DNA of 64,000 bases from UBA1219 sp045601425 (GTDB taxonomy: Bacteria > Bacteroidota > Bacteroidia > Bacteroidales > P3). Below, piece by piece: positions 25,018 to 34,349 of the stretch; position 1 is the stretch's first letter; each line of letters begins with the position of its first letter. A model generated the notes under the pieces. It saw nothing but the letters and a program-made list of their open reading frames with translations, was not told the origin of the DNA and did no database searches. A program made the position numbers and the translations under genes. The stretch is taken from contig JAZRZP010000016.1 in assembly GCA_045601425.1 (NCBI GenBank), forward strand, positions 1 through 64,000, given 5' to 3'.

Positions 25018-27456
25018 TTATTTCAAATTCACTATTGTTATGCCTTCACCACCGAGTTCGAGAATTTCGGAACGGAAACTCTGCACGTTGCAGTTTGCAC
25101 GCAGATAGTCTCGAAGCACCGTTTTCAGTATACCGAAGCCCTTGCCGTGCAGTATCCGGAATTCCTTTTCGCTGAGCAGTTGTGCCTCATCGATGTATTT
25201 CTCCAGAAGCAAAAGAGCCTCTTCCACACGCTTTCCCCTTACATCGAGGGTTGCCGAAAAATCCGCACGTTTTTTGTCAAGTTCGTTGTATATACTTTTG
25301 AAGCGCTGGCTGTCAGTTTTTTCGGTTTTAGGAAGATTCTTCTTTTTGGTTTTCTGAAGGAGGTCGGTTCTGATAGTCATGCGTACGGAATTGCTTTCTA
25401 CCACAGCTTTTTTGCCTTTTATTTCCACTACCTGACACAGAGAGTCATAGCCTTCGATTCGGGCGATGTCGCCGACTTCAAGCGGAGTGTCATCAACGTC
25501 TTCGCCAGCGGTTGCAGTTTTTTCATGAGACTGCCTATTGAGATTTTTGAGTTGTTTCTCTGCTGTATCCTGCTGTTTGTCAATAAATTCAGTTTCCTTC
25601 TTCAAACTTTCGCGAATACGTTGTGTTTCCTCTTTCTGAGCTTTGGCAAGTTTTATGTCAGCAATGGCTTTTTCCACTTTTCTGTTGGCTTCGGCAATAA
25701 TCTGACGTGCTTCGGCACGTGCCTTGCTCAGGATTTCGTATTTTTTGTTTTCGAGGTTGGAGTTCAGTCTGTTGTATTTCTGCACCACTTCATTGAGGAA
25801 GTCGTCGGCAACGTCGAGTTCTGTCTTGCGTTTTGCGAGTTCGAGTTTTTCGACTTCAATCTGTTGCAGCTGCTGTTCGAAATTCAGCATTCCGACACCG
25901 ACCTTGCTTTCCGCATTGGCAAGGATTTCATCGGGCAGACCTATGTTCTTCGCTATTTCGAAGGCGAACGAACTTCCGGGGTGGTTGAGCGAGAGCTGGT
26001 ATAGTGGCAACATTTTGTGAGTATCGAAAAGCATTGCGGCATTGGTAATCTTGGGCATACGGTCGGCGAGGAGCTTAAGGTTGGCGTAATGAGTAGTTAT
26101 CACCCCCCATGCGTTTTTGGCATAAAGATTTTCTATCACCGCTTCGGCGATGGCACCACCGATCTGAGGTTCGGTACCGGCACCGAATTCGTCGAGAAGA
26201 AACAGTGTCCGATCGTCAGCCATCGAAATCAGATTCTTGATATTCAACAGATGGGAGCTGTATGTACTGAGGTCATTTTCTATTGACTGCTGGTCGCCGA
26301 TATCGATGAAAATCCTGTCAAAAATGCCGAATTCGGAGATTGTCTTGGCCGTAACCAGCAAACCGGCCTGAAGCATGTATTGCAGAAGGCCTATGGCCTT
26401 GAGGCACACTGATTTGCCACCGGAATTGGGGCCTGAGACAACCACTATGTTGGACCGTTCGGAAAGTTCGATATTAAAAGGCACAACATCTTTGTTCTGT
26501 TTTTGCAGGCTGAGACACAGCAGCGGATGCCGGGTACCGAACCATGCCATTTTCGGCCGATTAACCACGACCGGCATCAAGGCATTGACCGACAGTGCGA
26601 AACGGGCCTTGGCACGTATAAAATCCAATGTCGCAAGAAAACGGTAGGCGTGCAGGAGTTGAGGTATCTGAGGTCTGATTTTTTCGGTGAAAGCACGCAA
26701 TATTTCATGTATTTCACGCTGCTCATCGAATTCGAGTTCCCGCAAATCGTTGTTGAGTTCCACCACTTCGGCAGGTTCAAGATAAGCGGTCTGGCGCGTT
26801 GCCGACTCATCGTGTATGAGGCCTTTTATCTTGCGTCTGTGAGTATCGAGCATGGGTATAACCATGCGACCGTTGCGGAAAGTAACCTCGGCATTTTCCG
26901 GAGCCCAGCCTTCATGCTTTGCCCTCGAAAGAGTTTTCGAAATCTGCCTGTCGATATCGGCATGCTTCAACTGCAATTGCCTTCGGATAAAGGCAAGACT
27001 ATCAGATGCCTTGTCGTAAATTTCGCCGCGGTCATCGACAATGCGGCTGCAATCGGCCATGACAGAAGGGTCAACATAAACTTCTCCGGCGAGAGAACGC
27101 AGTTCGGGATATTTTTCATCGTTGCGGTTGAGGAAGAATTTCAGACACTCGGAAATAGTGGAGAGAGAAGTTTTCAAATCGAAAAGTGCAGGCTGCTCAA
27201 TGACAGTCCCGTCCAAAGCGAGATAGGAAAGCGTTTCCGACAGGTCGAAGAAATCCTGCGAAGGGAAGGCTGTCTCTACCAGAAGTATCTCCCTGAGTTC
27301 GTCAGTCCGACGCAGGTCGTGCAAGATTTTGCCGTAATCGTTGGAAAAAGACATTTTTTCGGCAAAATCCAAGGCCATGGCATTGGTGCATTCGTCCATA
27401 ACCATGCTGCGGATTTTGTCGAAACCGAGTTTTTCTTCAACCTTACGATAGTCCAT
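25018..27456 (-). CDS. mutS2: MutS2 family ATPase/endonuclease
   Basis: 812 residues. Walker A is GPNSGGKS near 342, Walker B LFLLDEFGAGTEP near 410, and the C-terminal Smr domain has LDVRGKRVEEAL and ILHGKGFGILKTVLRDYL. As in MutS2 generally there is no mismatch-recognition domain; a coiled coil lies at about 500-620 and a KOW-like segment near 650. MutS2 acts in suppression of recombination in some bacteria and in rescue of collided ribosomes in B. subtilis. It heads an operon with the DUF2027-Smr protein and Lnb. Confidence 0.94.
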   Translation of the reverse strand: MDYRKVEEKLGFDKIRSMVMDECTNAMALDFAEKMSFSNDYGKILHDLRRTDELREILLVETAFPSQDFFDLSETLSYLALDGTVIEQPALFDLKTSLSTISECLKFFLNRNDEKYPELRSLAGEVYVDPSVMADCSRIVDDRGEIYDKASDSLAFIRRQLQLKHADIDRQISKTLSRAKHEGWAPENAEVTFRNGRMVIPMLDTHRRKIKGLIHDESATRQTAYLEPAEVVELNNDLRELEFDEQREIHEILRAFTEKIRPQIPQLLHAYRFLATLDFIRAKARFALSVNALMPVVVNRPKMAWFGTRHPLLCLSLQKQNKDVVPFNIELSERSNIVVVSGPNSGGKSVCLKAIGLLQYMLQAGLLVTAKTISEFGIFDRIFIDIGDQQSIENDLSTYSSHLLNIKNLISMADDRTLFLLDEFGAGTEPQIGGAIAEAVIENLYAKNAWGVITTHYANLKLLADRMPKITNAAMLFDTHKMLPLYQLSLNHPGSSFAFEIAKNIGLPDEILANAESKVGVGMLNFEQQLQQIEVEKLELAKRKTELDVADDFLNEVVQKYNRLNSNLENKKYEILSKARAEARQIIAEANRKVEKAIADIKLAKAQKEETQRIRESLKKETEFIDKQQDTAEKQLKNLNRQSHEKTATAGEDVDDTPLEVGDIARIEGYDSLCQVVEIKGKKAVVESNSVRMTIRTDLLQKTKKKNLPKTEKTDSQRFKSIYNELDKKRADFSATLDVRGKRVEEALLLLEKYIDEAQLLSEKEFRILHGKGFGILKTVLRDYLRANCNVQSFRSEILELGGEGITIVNLK

Positions 27457-27518
27457 TATTCTATAAAATACGGATTAACAATACATTACATTACTTTCAC
27501 CATACAAGTGTGAAACTA

Positions 27519-27526
27519 CAAAATTA
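27519..27526 (-). promoter_or_regulatory. mutS2 promoter, candidate -7 element
   Basis: TAATTTTG on the minus strand fits TAnnTTTG and lies 62 bases upstream of the mutS2 start. A clear -33 element is lacking. Confidence 0.5.
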
Positions 27527-27643
27527 CACTTTTTTTATTGAAAAAAACAGCATGCCTGCAAGAAAAAAAATTACATGATTCCAAAATAAAAGAGTGTTTT
27601 TTCAGTTATTATCGATTACTAATCGTAATAAAACACATAAAAT

Positions 27644-28477
27644 ATGAAGAACATTGTAGTTGGAACAGATTTTTCAAAAGGTTCGTATGTTGCCTTGGAA
27701 ATAGCAACGATAATTGCAAACGTCCTTGTTGCGGATATTGAGCTGATATGGGTTTGCAAGGAAAAGAACCTGTTTTCCAGCGAGCAGACAGAATCCGTAC
27801 GCCACTTGGCTGAAGAGAAATTGCAGAATTTGGCCGAAGAATACCAGAAGATGCTTACCAAAACAAAAATAACATGGAAGATTCTCGACGGGAAAGTTGC
27901 CCCCGTAATTTCGAAGGAGGCCGAGGACTTGAATGCCTCGATGATAGTCATAGGCACCAACGGTGCATCGGGATTTGAAAAATACTGGATGGGCAGCACT
28001 GCGGTACGCATTGTTCAGGAATCCACCTGCCCCACCCTTTCTGTCCGCGAAGGATTTGATTTTCACAAGAGTCTGGAAAGAATAGTCCTGCCGCTGAACA
28101 TGACTGAAAATTCGCGTCAGAAAATTCCGACAGCGGTAAACATGGCCAAGATATTCGGTTCCACGATCCACATTTTAGGTATGATCGAGCAGCCTTCGGA
28201 AGAATCGACCGTGAACATTTATCTGAAACAGGCAGAGAAATACATTGCCGATGCCGGAGTAGCCTATGAGACGCACAGAATGAACACCAAAAACCTTGCC
28301 GAAGACCTCCTTGATTTCTCGGAAGCCATAAATGCCGACCTTATCGTGATAACCACAGAACAGGAGAAGGTGCTTTCCTCGCTGTTCCTCGGCACCCATG
28401 CACAGCAGATTGTACACCATGCAAGAATCCCGGTGTTGAGTTCCCACCCGCGCGACATAGGAAGTCTGGCACGATAA
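27644..28477 (+). CDS. Universal stress protein with two UspA domains
   Basis: 277 residues in two tandem Usp folds (about 1-142 and 145-277). Domain 1 has the ATP-binding motif G-x2-G-x9-G-S/T as GTNGASGFEKYWMGSTA; domain 2 has lost it (TTEQEKVLSSLFLGTHAQQI), so only the first half is predicted to bind ATP. Cytoplasmic, no signal. Divergent from mutS2 and apparently monocistronic, since 128 bases separate it from the next gene. The triggering stress is unknown. Confidence 0.9.
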   Translation: MKNIVVGTDFSKGSYVALEIATIIANVLVADIELIWVCKEKNLFSSEQTESVRHLAEEKLQNLAEEYQKMLTKTKITWKILDGKVAPVISKEAEDLNASMIVIGTNGASGFEKYWMGSTAVRIVQESTCPTLSVREGFDFHKSLERIVLPLNMTENSRQKIPTAVNMAKIFGSTIHILGMIEQPSEESTVNIYLKQAEKYIADAGVAYETHRMNTKNLAEDLLDFSEAINADLIVITTEQEKVLSSLFLGTHAQQIVHHARIPVLSSHPRDIGSLAR

Positions 28478-28605
28478 GCCTCCGCTTCACCGAGTCGGCT
28501 TCACGGTATGTTTCAGCCGCATGGAGAGCTGCCTTCTACAAAGAAAATCCAGACAGAATTTAATATAAAACCATTTTCATAAAAAAACGCAACCCAATAC
28601 ATGCT

Positions 28606-30273
28606 ATGCAAAAAATTGAAAACGTAGAAGTAATAATCAACAACACAAAGGAAACCATTTCTGTCCCATGCGGGACCTCACTGCTTGAAATTGCACAGAA
28701 CTACAAGCACGTAGCCGTGTTTCAGATTCTCGGTGCACGGGTAAACAACAAGATGGAAGATTTGAATTACCGCGTTTACACGCCACACACCGTGCATTTT
28801 TTCGACATCACCGACAAGGCCGGATACAAGATGTATATCTACTCTCTGTCGTTCCTGCTCTACAAAGCCATACGTGACACTTATCCGGAGGCACAGCTTC
28901 ACATCAACAATTCGATGGTGAACGGATGGTACTGCACTGTAACCGGAATTGACGGCAATCAGATCGACATTGCTTCGGCAATACGCAAACACATGACTGA
29001 ACTTGTGGAAAAAGACCTGCCGTTTTCGAGTACCACAATGCCCATGTCGCGGGCCATCGATGAAATTTCGGCAACCGGCAATCCGGAGACAGAACGCCTT
29101 CTGCGTTCCTTGTCGCAACTGTACACCACTCTGCAACATCTGGGCGACACCACCCACAAGATAAACTGCCAGCTGGTACCGTCGTCTTCGTACCTGAAAC
29201 TCTGGGACTTCCGCGTTTTCAACGACGGATACCTCCTGCAATTCCCGAACATGGATAATCCTTCACTGCTGAGCCTGTTCAAAGAAACACCCAAGACTTT
29301 CAAGATATTCCAAGAGCACAATGAATGGAAACAGCTTCTGCACGTGCCTTTCATAAGCGACCTGAACGAAGCCGTACGCAACGGCAGGGCAAACCACGTC
29401 ATTCACGTTGCCGAAGCGCTTCACGAAAAGAAATACGCAACCATTGCCGATGAAATTTCGCGACGCAAGAACGTAAAGGTCGTACTTATTGCAGGGCCGT
29501 CGTCATCGGGTAAGACAACCTCGTGCCGGAGACTGGGAGTACAGCTTTCCGTCTTGGGATACGATGTGCAGCAGCTTTCACTTGACGATTATTTCATTGA
29601 CCGTGAACTCACCCCCCGCCAGCCCAACGGAGACTATGACTTCGAAGCGGTGGAAGCCCTGAACATACCTTTGCTCAACGAACACCTCAACCGCCTTTCG
29701 TCAGGTGAAGAAGTGGAAATTCCCACATACAACTTCATAAAAGGGAAAAGCGATTTCCTTGGCAACCGTCTGAAAATGGGGAACAACAGCATACTCATTG
29801 TCGAAGGCATACACGCACTGAACCCCAAACTCACCGAGCAGGTCGACGACAACATAAAATTCAGAGTCGCAGTTTCTCCACTCACCCAGATAGCCATAGA
29901 CAACCAGAACTTGATACACACTTCGGACAACCGGCTTATACGCAGGATAGTACGCGACTTCAACTTCAGGGGATATTCCGCACTCAACACGCTGAAACGC
30001 TGGGAAAGCGTGCGTGCAGGCGAACGCAAGCACATATACCCGTTCCAAGAAAACGCCGACATCGCATTCAATTCGGCACTGCTATACGAATTCGGAATCC
30101 TGAAAATACATGCCGAGCCACTCCTGCAGCGCGTACCGGAAGATGCTCCGGAATACGCTGAAGCCCGCCGTCTGCTGAATCTTCTGGCCCTGTTTGAACC
30201 GATTTACGGCAAGCACATACCTCCAACTTCCATAATGCGGGAATTTTTGGGGGACAGCAGTTTCGAATATTAA
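28606..30273 (+). CDS. TGS-domain nucleoside kinase (uridine kinase-like)
   Basis: 555 residues. The N terminus (about 1-65) is a TGS domain followed by a region resembling the threonyl-tRNA synthetase second additional domain; the C-terminal half is a P-loop kinase of the uridine kinase/phosphoribulokinase type with GPSSSGKTT near 298, SLDDYF, YDFEAVEAL and IVEGIHALNP. The family is annotated as nucleoside kinase; the expected reaction is NTP-dependent phosphorylation of uridine or a related nucleoside. The TGS/SAD portion suggests regulation by RNA or nucleotide binding, but this is unproven. Followed 37 bases later by the SIMPL gene. Confidence 0.9.
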   Translation: MQKIENVEVIINNTKETISVPCGTSLLEIAQNYKHVAVFQILGARVNNKMEDLNYRVYTPHTVHFFDITDKAGYKMYIYSLSFLLYKAIRDTYPEAQLHINNSMVNGWYCTVTGIDGNQIDIASAIRKHMTELVEKDLPFSSTTMPMSRAIDEISATGNPETERLLRSLSQLYTTLQHLGDTTHKINCQLVPSSSYLKLWDFRVFNDGYLLQFPNMDNPSLLSLFKETPKTFKIFQEHNEWKQLLHVPFISDLNEAVRNGRANHVIHVAEALHEKKYATIADEISRRKNVKVVLIAGPSSSGKTTSCRRLGVQLSVLGYDVQQLSLDDYFIDRELTPRQPNGDYDFEAVEALNIPLLNEHLNRLSSGEEVEIPTYNFIKGKSDFLGNRLKMGNNSILIVEGIHALNPKLTEQVDDNIKFRVAVSPLTQIAIDNQNLIHTSDNRLIRRIVRDFNFRGYSALNTLKRWESVRAGERKHIYPFQENADIAFNSALLYEFGILKIHAEPLLQRVPEDAPEYAEARRLLNLLALFEPIYGKHIPPTSIMREFLGDSSFEY

Positions 30274-30310
30274 AAAACAACACAATATCAACAATTAAAT
30301 TCAAGAAAAA

Positions 30311-31051
30311 ATGAAAAATTCAAACATCATCATCGCTGCCATAATTGGCATGTGTTTCATGCTTGCGTTTGTCTTTGCAGGACGCTACATTTACCTGTCC
30401 AAACAGACCAAGAAGACAATTTCGGTTGTCGGTCTGGCAGAAAAAGATTTCGTTTCGGACCTGATAGTGTGGAATCTTTCGTACAACGTGCAAATGATGG
30501 ACCAAAAAGCCGCATATCAGGACATCAAGAAGAAAACCGAAATTGTAACGAAATATCTTCTGGACAACGGCATAAAACAGTCCGAGATGGTTTTCGAACC
30601 TATCAATTCCGACAAGGAATATAACTACTACTATGACAAGGAAGCCGAACGTTCGTTCCAGACTTTTGCAGGCTACAAACTCTCCCAGAAAATAAAGATT
30701 GAATCTTCGGACATTGAAAAAGTGGAAGAAGTTTACCGCGGAATTTCTGTACTTTTGGACAAGGACATTGATATAAGTTCTTCCAGTCCGTCGTACTATT
30801 ACACCAAGCTTGCCGACCTGAAAATAGAGATGCTTGCCAATGCTTCGGAAGATGCAAAAAACCGTGCCGAAACCATTGCTTCGAATGCCGGCAGCCGTCT
30901 CGGAGACCTTGTGGTTGCAAACATGGGTGTTTTCCAGATTACAGCCCCGAATTCCGATGAGGAAGATTACAGCTGGGGCGGCACGTTCAACACTTCCTCG
31001 AAAATGAAACGTGCGAGCATCAATATGAGACTCACCTACGAACTGAAATAG
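30311..31051 (+). CDS. SIMPL (DUF541) domain membrane-anchored protein
   Basis: 246 residues with an N-terminal membrane anchor or uncleaved signal (IIIAAIIGMCFMLAFVFAG) followed by a SIMPL domain: ISVVGLAEKDFVSDLIVWNLSY at the start and the conserved DAKNRAETIASNAGSRLGDL helix near the end. SIMPL proteins are periplasmic and of unclear function (OMP26 and YggE in other bacteria are linked to oxidative stress). Followed by an intrinsic terminator. Confidence 0.88.
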   Translation: MKNSNIIIAAIIGMCFMLAFVFAGRYIYLSKQTKKTISVVGLAEKDFVSDLIVWNLSYNVQMMDQKAAYQDIKKKTEIVTKYLLDNGIKQSEMVFEPINSDKEYNYYYDKEAERSFQTFAGYKLSQKIKIESSDIEKVEEVYRGISVLLDKDIDISSSSPSYYYTKLADLKIEMLANASEDAKNRAETIASNAGSRLGDLVVANMGVFQITAPNSDEEDYSWGGTFNTSSKMKRASINMRLTYELK

Positions 31052-31070
31052 GAACCGTTCCCAACCGAAA

Positions 31071-31105
31071 AAAGGTGGATTTTCCGAGAAAATCCACCTT
31101 TTTTA
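31071..31105. terminator. Bidirectional intrinsic terminator
   Basis: Stem AAAGGTGGATTTT / AAAATCCACCTTTT with loop CCGAG, A-run on one side and T-run on the other. It serves the SIMPL gene (plus strand) and the small gene at 31119-31490 (minus strand), which converge here. Confidence 0.9.
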
Positions 31106-31118
31106 TTTTCACGTTTTT

Positions 31119-31490
31119 TCAACCCAGCAGCGACTTCACCTCTTCCGGTGACAGCTGGCGATATTGAGGGTTGGAAAGTTTTCCGTCGGCATGGTCGAAA
31201 TGCACTTCAAAAAATTCCTCGTCGTAGAACGACAATTTCGAGTTTGTATTGGGGTTGCATTCAAGATAAATCATGTCGCCGTAAGCAATGTTTTTTGCTT
31301 TGCATATCTGCATGGCAAGCAAAGCTCCGTTGTAAGTTACCGATGTACCGGGGTTTTCCTGATAAAGTTCGGTTACGATAACGATTTTTTTGCCATTCCG
31401 GTCAAAGATTTTCAATCCGCATTTTGACGGCATGTCCCACTGACCTGCGAAATCAAAAATTTCATCATAATAATGTTCTGGAACCTTCAT
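31119..31490 (-). CDS. Small protein of unknown function, coupled to a radical SAM gene
   Basis: 123 residues, soluble and acidic, with three cysteines (in SKCGL, QICKAK and LECNPN) and a conserved-looking core IVIVTELYQENPGTSVTYNGALL. No signal peptide or membrane segment, and no family recognised. It starts 6 bases after the stop of the radical SAM gene, so the two are translationally coupled and probably act together; a partner or substrate protein is possible but unproven. Confidence 0.8.
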   Translation of the reverse strand: MKVPEHYYDEIFDFAGQWDMPSKCGLKIFDRNGKKIVIVTELYQENPGTSVTYNGALLAMQICKAKNIAYGDMIYLECNPNTNSKLSFYDEEFFEVHFDHADGKLSNPQYRQLSPEEVKSLLG

Positions 31491-31496
31491 AATACG

Positions 31497-32789
31497 TTAT
31501 TTTAATTCGTTGACATTACGTTTTGTTCTATCGACATTCTTACCGAAACTCTTGTTGGCAAGTTTACGGTCGCGTGGGCGGTATGTGCCGTCCTCCATTT
31601 CGCGGAGCATGACTTTCGTGAAGAGCTTGAACATCTTTTCTTCCTGTGTTTCATCTTGGTAGAATGTTTTCCAAGCATAGTTGTAAAGTTCCTGCAGACG
31701 TTCCGGAGTCATGTTTTTGGGTTGGTAAACCACTTGTCCGGCATTGTAGTGATCCCAATCCTTGTCGAAAATTCTGCCCTGTCGGAGAAGATCGTCGTAG
31801 GCTTTGGTGTGCGGGAATGGAGCGAGTACAGTAAATTCGGCCAAATCGAGGTCTATTTCCAGAAGGAAATCAATGAGGCGTTTTATGTCGTCTTCAGTCT
31901 GGTTGTCGAGACCGAGCAGAATGGTGCCTTCGACACCGATACCATAGTCATGGTAGCGTTTCACGCGTTCCTTGATATAGTTCGAAGTATCGTAAACGGC
32001 CTGATAGACATACCATGATCCGGCTTGTGCAGCGAGGTCGAGTACCTGCGGGTCGTCTTCGATGGTGTGGCTTATCCATTTTTTCTTGAGCGGTATCATT
32101 TCACGGAAGAGATCAAGTTCCCATTGTTTGTCCTGTGCCAAGGAGTTGTCGACGATGAACAGACGGTTGTTATCGATGGTTTCGAGGTCGGCAATGGTTT
32201 TATCGATGGGACGCGGGCGAAAACAGCGGCCACCGAGATACGACACGGCACATGGATAGCAGCTGAAGCGGCATCCACGCGAAGCATGAAACAGGTCGAC
32301 CATCTGAACACCCTTATGGTTGTAGAGTTCCCGTTTGTAAAGGTCGCGGCGTGCCGGCCCCACAAGCGACACATCGGGCTGCTTGCCCATATAGTTGTAA
32401 ACTTTCTTCAGTTCTCCTTTTCTCCAGTCTTCGAGAACGGCTTCCATACGGCCTTCAGCTTCGCCGAGGAATATGCTGTCGGCATGGAGCAGAGTTTCTT
32501 CGGCATGAAGCATGGTGGATATACCGCCGAACATAACGGTTTTACCGCGGCGGCGGAATTCGTCGGCAATGGCCCAGCCTCGTTTCACCTGAGTGGATAG
32601 CATCATGGATATGCCTACCATGTCGCAATCTTCATCAAAGTTTATTTCTTCTACATTTTCATCAGTAAACGACACATCCACATAATCGGGCAAAGTGGCG
32701 GCAAAGACCACCGGACCATGAGGCGGAAGCGTGAACGTGGTTTGTCCGGGCAATTTGTTCCAACGAGGATAAATGAGTTTATATTTCAT
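31497..32789 (-). CDS. B12-binding-domain radical SAM enzyme
   Basis: 430 residues. The N-terminal ~135 residues form a Rossmann-like B12-binding domain (TDENVEEINFDEDCDMVGISMM; VMFGGISTMLHAEE) without the DxHxxG motif, as usual for class B radical SAM proteins. The radical SAM domain follows, with the cluster motif C-x3-C-x2-C as C173, C177, C180 in RGCRFSCYPC. The family includes methylases such as HpnP and ring-contracting or C-C bond forming enzymes; the substrate cannot be inferred. It has its own -7 promoter, but the upstream flavoprotein gene is only 54 bases away on the same strand, so readthrough from the lipid cluster is possible. Confidence 0.88.
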   Translation of the reverse strand: MKYKLIYPRWNKLPGQTTFTLPPHGPVVFAATLPDYVDVSFTDENVEEINFDEDCDMVGISMMLSTQVKRGWAIADEFRRRGKTVMFGGISTMLHAEETLLHADSIFLGEAEGRMEAVLEDWRKGELKKVYNYMGKQPDVSLVGPARRDLYKRELYNHKGVQMVDLFHASRGCRFSCYPCAVSYLGGRCFRPRPIDKTIADLETIDNNRLFIVDNSLAQDKQWELDLFREMIPLKKKWISHTIEDDPQVLDLAAQAGSWYVYQAVYDTSNYIKERVKRYHDYGIGVEGTILLGLDNQTEDDIKRLIDFLLEIDLDLAEFTVLAPFPHTKAYDDLLRQGRIFDKDWDHYNAGQVVYQPKNMTPERLQELYNYAWKTFYQDETQEEKMFKLFTKVMLREMEDGTYRPRDRKLANKSFGKNVDRTKRNVNELK

Positions 32790-32825
32790 AATGTTATGTG
32801 TTTTTTCTATTTATCAATTGTGTTG

Positions 32826-32833
32826 CAAAGGTA
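32826..32833 (-). promoter_or_regulatory. Radical SAM gene promoter, -7 element
   Basis: TACCTTTG on the minus strand in the context CGTACCTTTGCA, 36 bases upstream of the radical SAM start and inside the 54-base spacer after the flavoprotein stop. Confidence 0.65.
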
Positions 32834-32843
32834 CGATTTTTTT

Positions 32844-34349
32844 TTATATATTGTCATAAATTTCTTCAATAACGGTATTTATTCCCAAAAATTCGGCACA
32901 CGTTATCACACCTCCGATGGTTACGCCGAGTATTCCGTGCGAATTTATGTTCTGCCCTGTCATGAAGAGGTTTGGCACTTTCGTACGCTGGGAAACGAGT
33001 GTCTGCGTGGGGAAGTTCTTGTCGCGTACGATTCCGTACATGGATCCGTTGCGGGTTGCAGTGTAGTCGCGGTAAGTGAGCGGTGTGGAAGTGTAATACG
33101 ACTCGATGTTCTGCTTGGTTCCGGGGAAGGATTCCTCGAGTTTATCCAGCAGAAGTTGTGCTTTCCGCTCCTTGAAAGCCTCATAGTCGGGACCACGACG
33201 GCCAACGGTTGTATCGAGCCAAGGTTTCATTTCGTCGAAACGCATGTAGCCGATAAGTTCGGCGCTCTGCGAAAATTTCGGGTTGGATTCATGGCACTGG
33301 TGCATGAAGAGATAACTCTGCGGCCATTTGGCCTCGTCGTAATCATTGGCATCCCACACGCTGTCGACGTCATAGTAATATACATTGCTGTTCAGGTATG
33401 TGGTGGTATTTTCCTTGAATTTAATGTAAACCGTAAAGTTGGATATTGTGTTTTCCAAGCTGCTGATACGTTCCCTGTAAGCTTTCCGTATAAGATGTGA
33501 ATCCACTTTGCCTATGGTCACCTGCGGATGGATATTGGAAATGAAGTAGTCAGCTTCAAGGATTTCTCCCGAAACAAGTTTAACGGCAGTGGCGTGGGTA
33601 TCGTCGCAAATGAAGGAGTCCACTTCGGCCGAAGACCTTATGGTTCCGCCGAAATTCCTTATCGAGGCGGCAAGCGATTCCGCTATCTTATTGCTTCCTC
33701 CGACAATACGGAAGGCACTCTGGATGTAAAAATTGTTTATCAGGGCATGTATGTAGGTAGGGGTCTTGTCTTTGACGCCTGCATAAAGTGGGAGGTTGCC
33801 GGCAAGCACGTTCTGCAATATTTCGTTCGAAGTCGTTGATGCGATGAAGTCGTTGATGCTTGTTTTTATGTAATCTGCCTCGATGAATATGTTGTTGTTT
33901 ATTTTTCTGAGGTTGTACAGTGGCGAAGCATCGGCTATTTCACGGACACGTGCGACGTAGTTTCTGATGTCACCTGCATTGTCGGGAAACTTCCGTGAAA
34001 GAGTTTCGATAAAATTTTCGTAACCGGTAGCGTATCTGTATTCTTCACCTCTGAACAATATACGGTCGTATCCGTCGGGGTCGAGTTGCTTCAGCGGAAC
34101 AGTGTCGAGGAGTCTGAAGTATTTGAAGAATCTGTACAGAATCTGGTTTTCCTGCATGCTTCCAATGTAGTGCATTCCTGTATCGAAGTTCACCCCGCCG
34201 CGCCGGAAAGTCTGAAGACAGCCGCCGATTTGGGGATTTTTTTCCAGAATGGTGACATTGAAACCTTTTTTGGAAAGTACATATCCGCAAACCAGTCCTC
34301 CCAGTCCGCTGCCAATAACTACGATTCTGTTTTTTTTATCCATTGTCAT
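32844..34349 (-). CDS. FAD-dependent oxidoreductase of the phytoene desaturase / retinol saturase family
   Basis: 501 residues. The dinucleotide-binding motif is VVIGSGLGGLVCGYVLSKKG (10-29) with the ribose-binding Glu in TILEKNPQIGGC; the C-terminal family block is NLFMTGQNINSHGILGVTIGG. CrtI-type enzymes desaturate or isomerise polyenes, while CrtISO and retinol saturase relatives reduce or isomerise double bonds. The start codon overlaps the end of the MMPL-acyltransferase gene by 14 bases; a second ATG two codons in is equally possible. In this setting I infer an action on a polyene or unsaturated acyl chain made by the neighbouring ketosynthase; the substrate is not a known carotenoid, since crtB and crtE are absent. 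Confidence 0.85.
   Translation of the reverse strand: MTMDKKNRIVVIGSGLGGLVCGYVLSKKGFNVTILEKNPQIGGCLQTFRRGGVNFDTGMHYIGSMQENQILYRFFKYFRLLDTVPLKQLDPDGYDRILFRGEEYRYATGYENFIETLSRKFPDNAGDIRNYVARVREIADASPLYNLRKINNNIFIEADYIKTSINDFIASTTSNEILQNVLAGNLPLYAGVKDKTPTYIHALINNFYIQSAFRIVGGSNKIAESLAASIRNFGGTIRSSAEVDSFICDDTHATAVKLVSGEILEADYFISNIHPQVTIGKVDSHLIRKAYRERISSLENTISNFTVYIKFKENTTTYLNSNVYYYDVDSVWDANDYDEAKWPQSYLFMHQCHESNPKFSQSAELIGYMRFDEMKPWLDTTVGRRGPDYEAFKERKAQLLLDKLEESFPGTKQNIESYYTSTPLTYRDYTATRNGSMYGIVRDKNFPTQTLVSQRTKVPNLFMTGQNINSHGILGVTIGGVITCAEFLGINTVIEEIYDNI

Noticed and set aside
24013..27513. A 663-residue and a 336-residue plus-strand open frame opposite mutS2 and the Smr gene
   Set aside because: Phe/Val/His-rich antisense composition and exact opposition to conserved coding sequence show these to be shadows.
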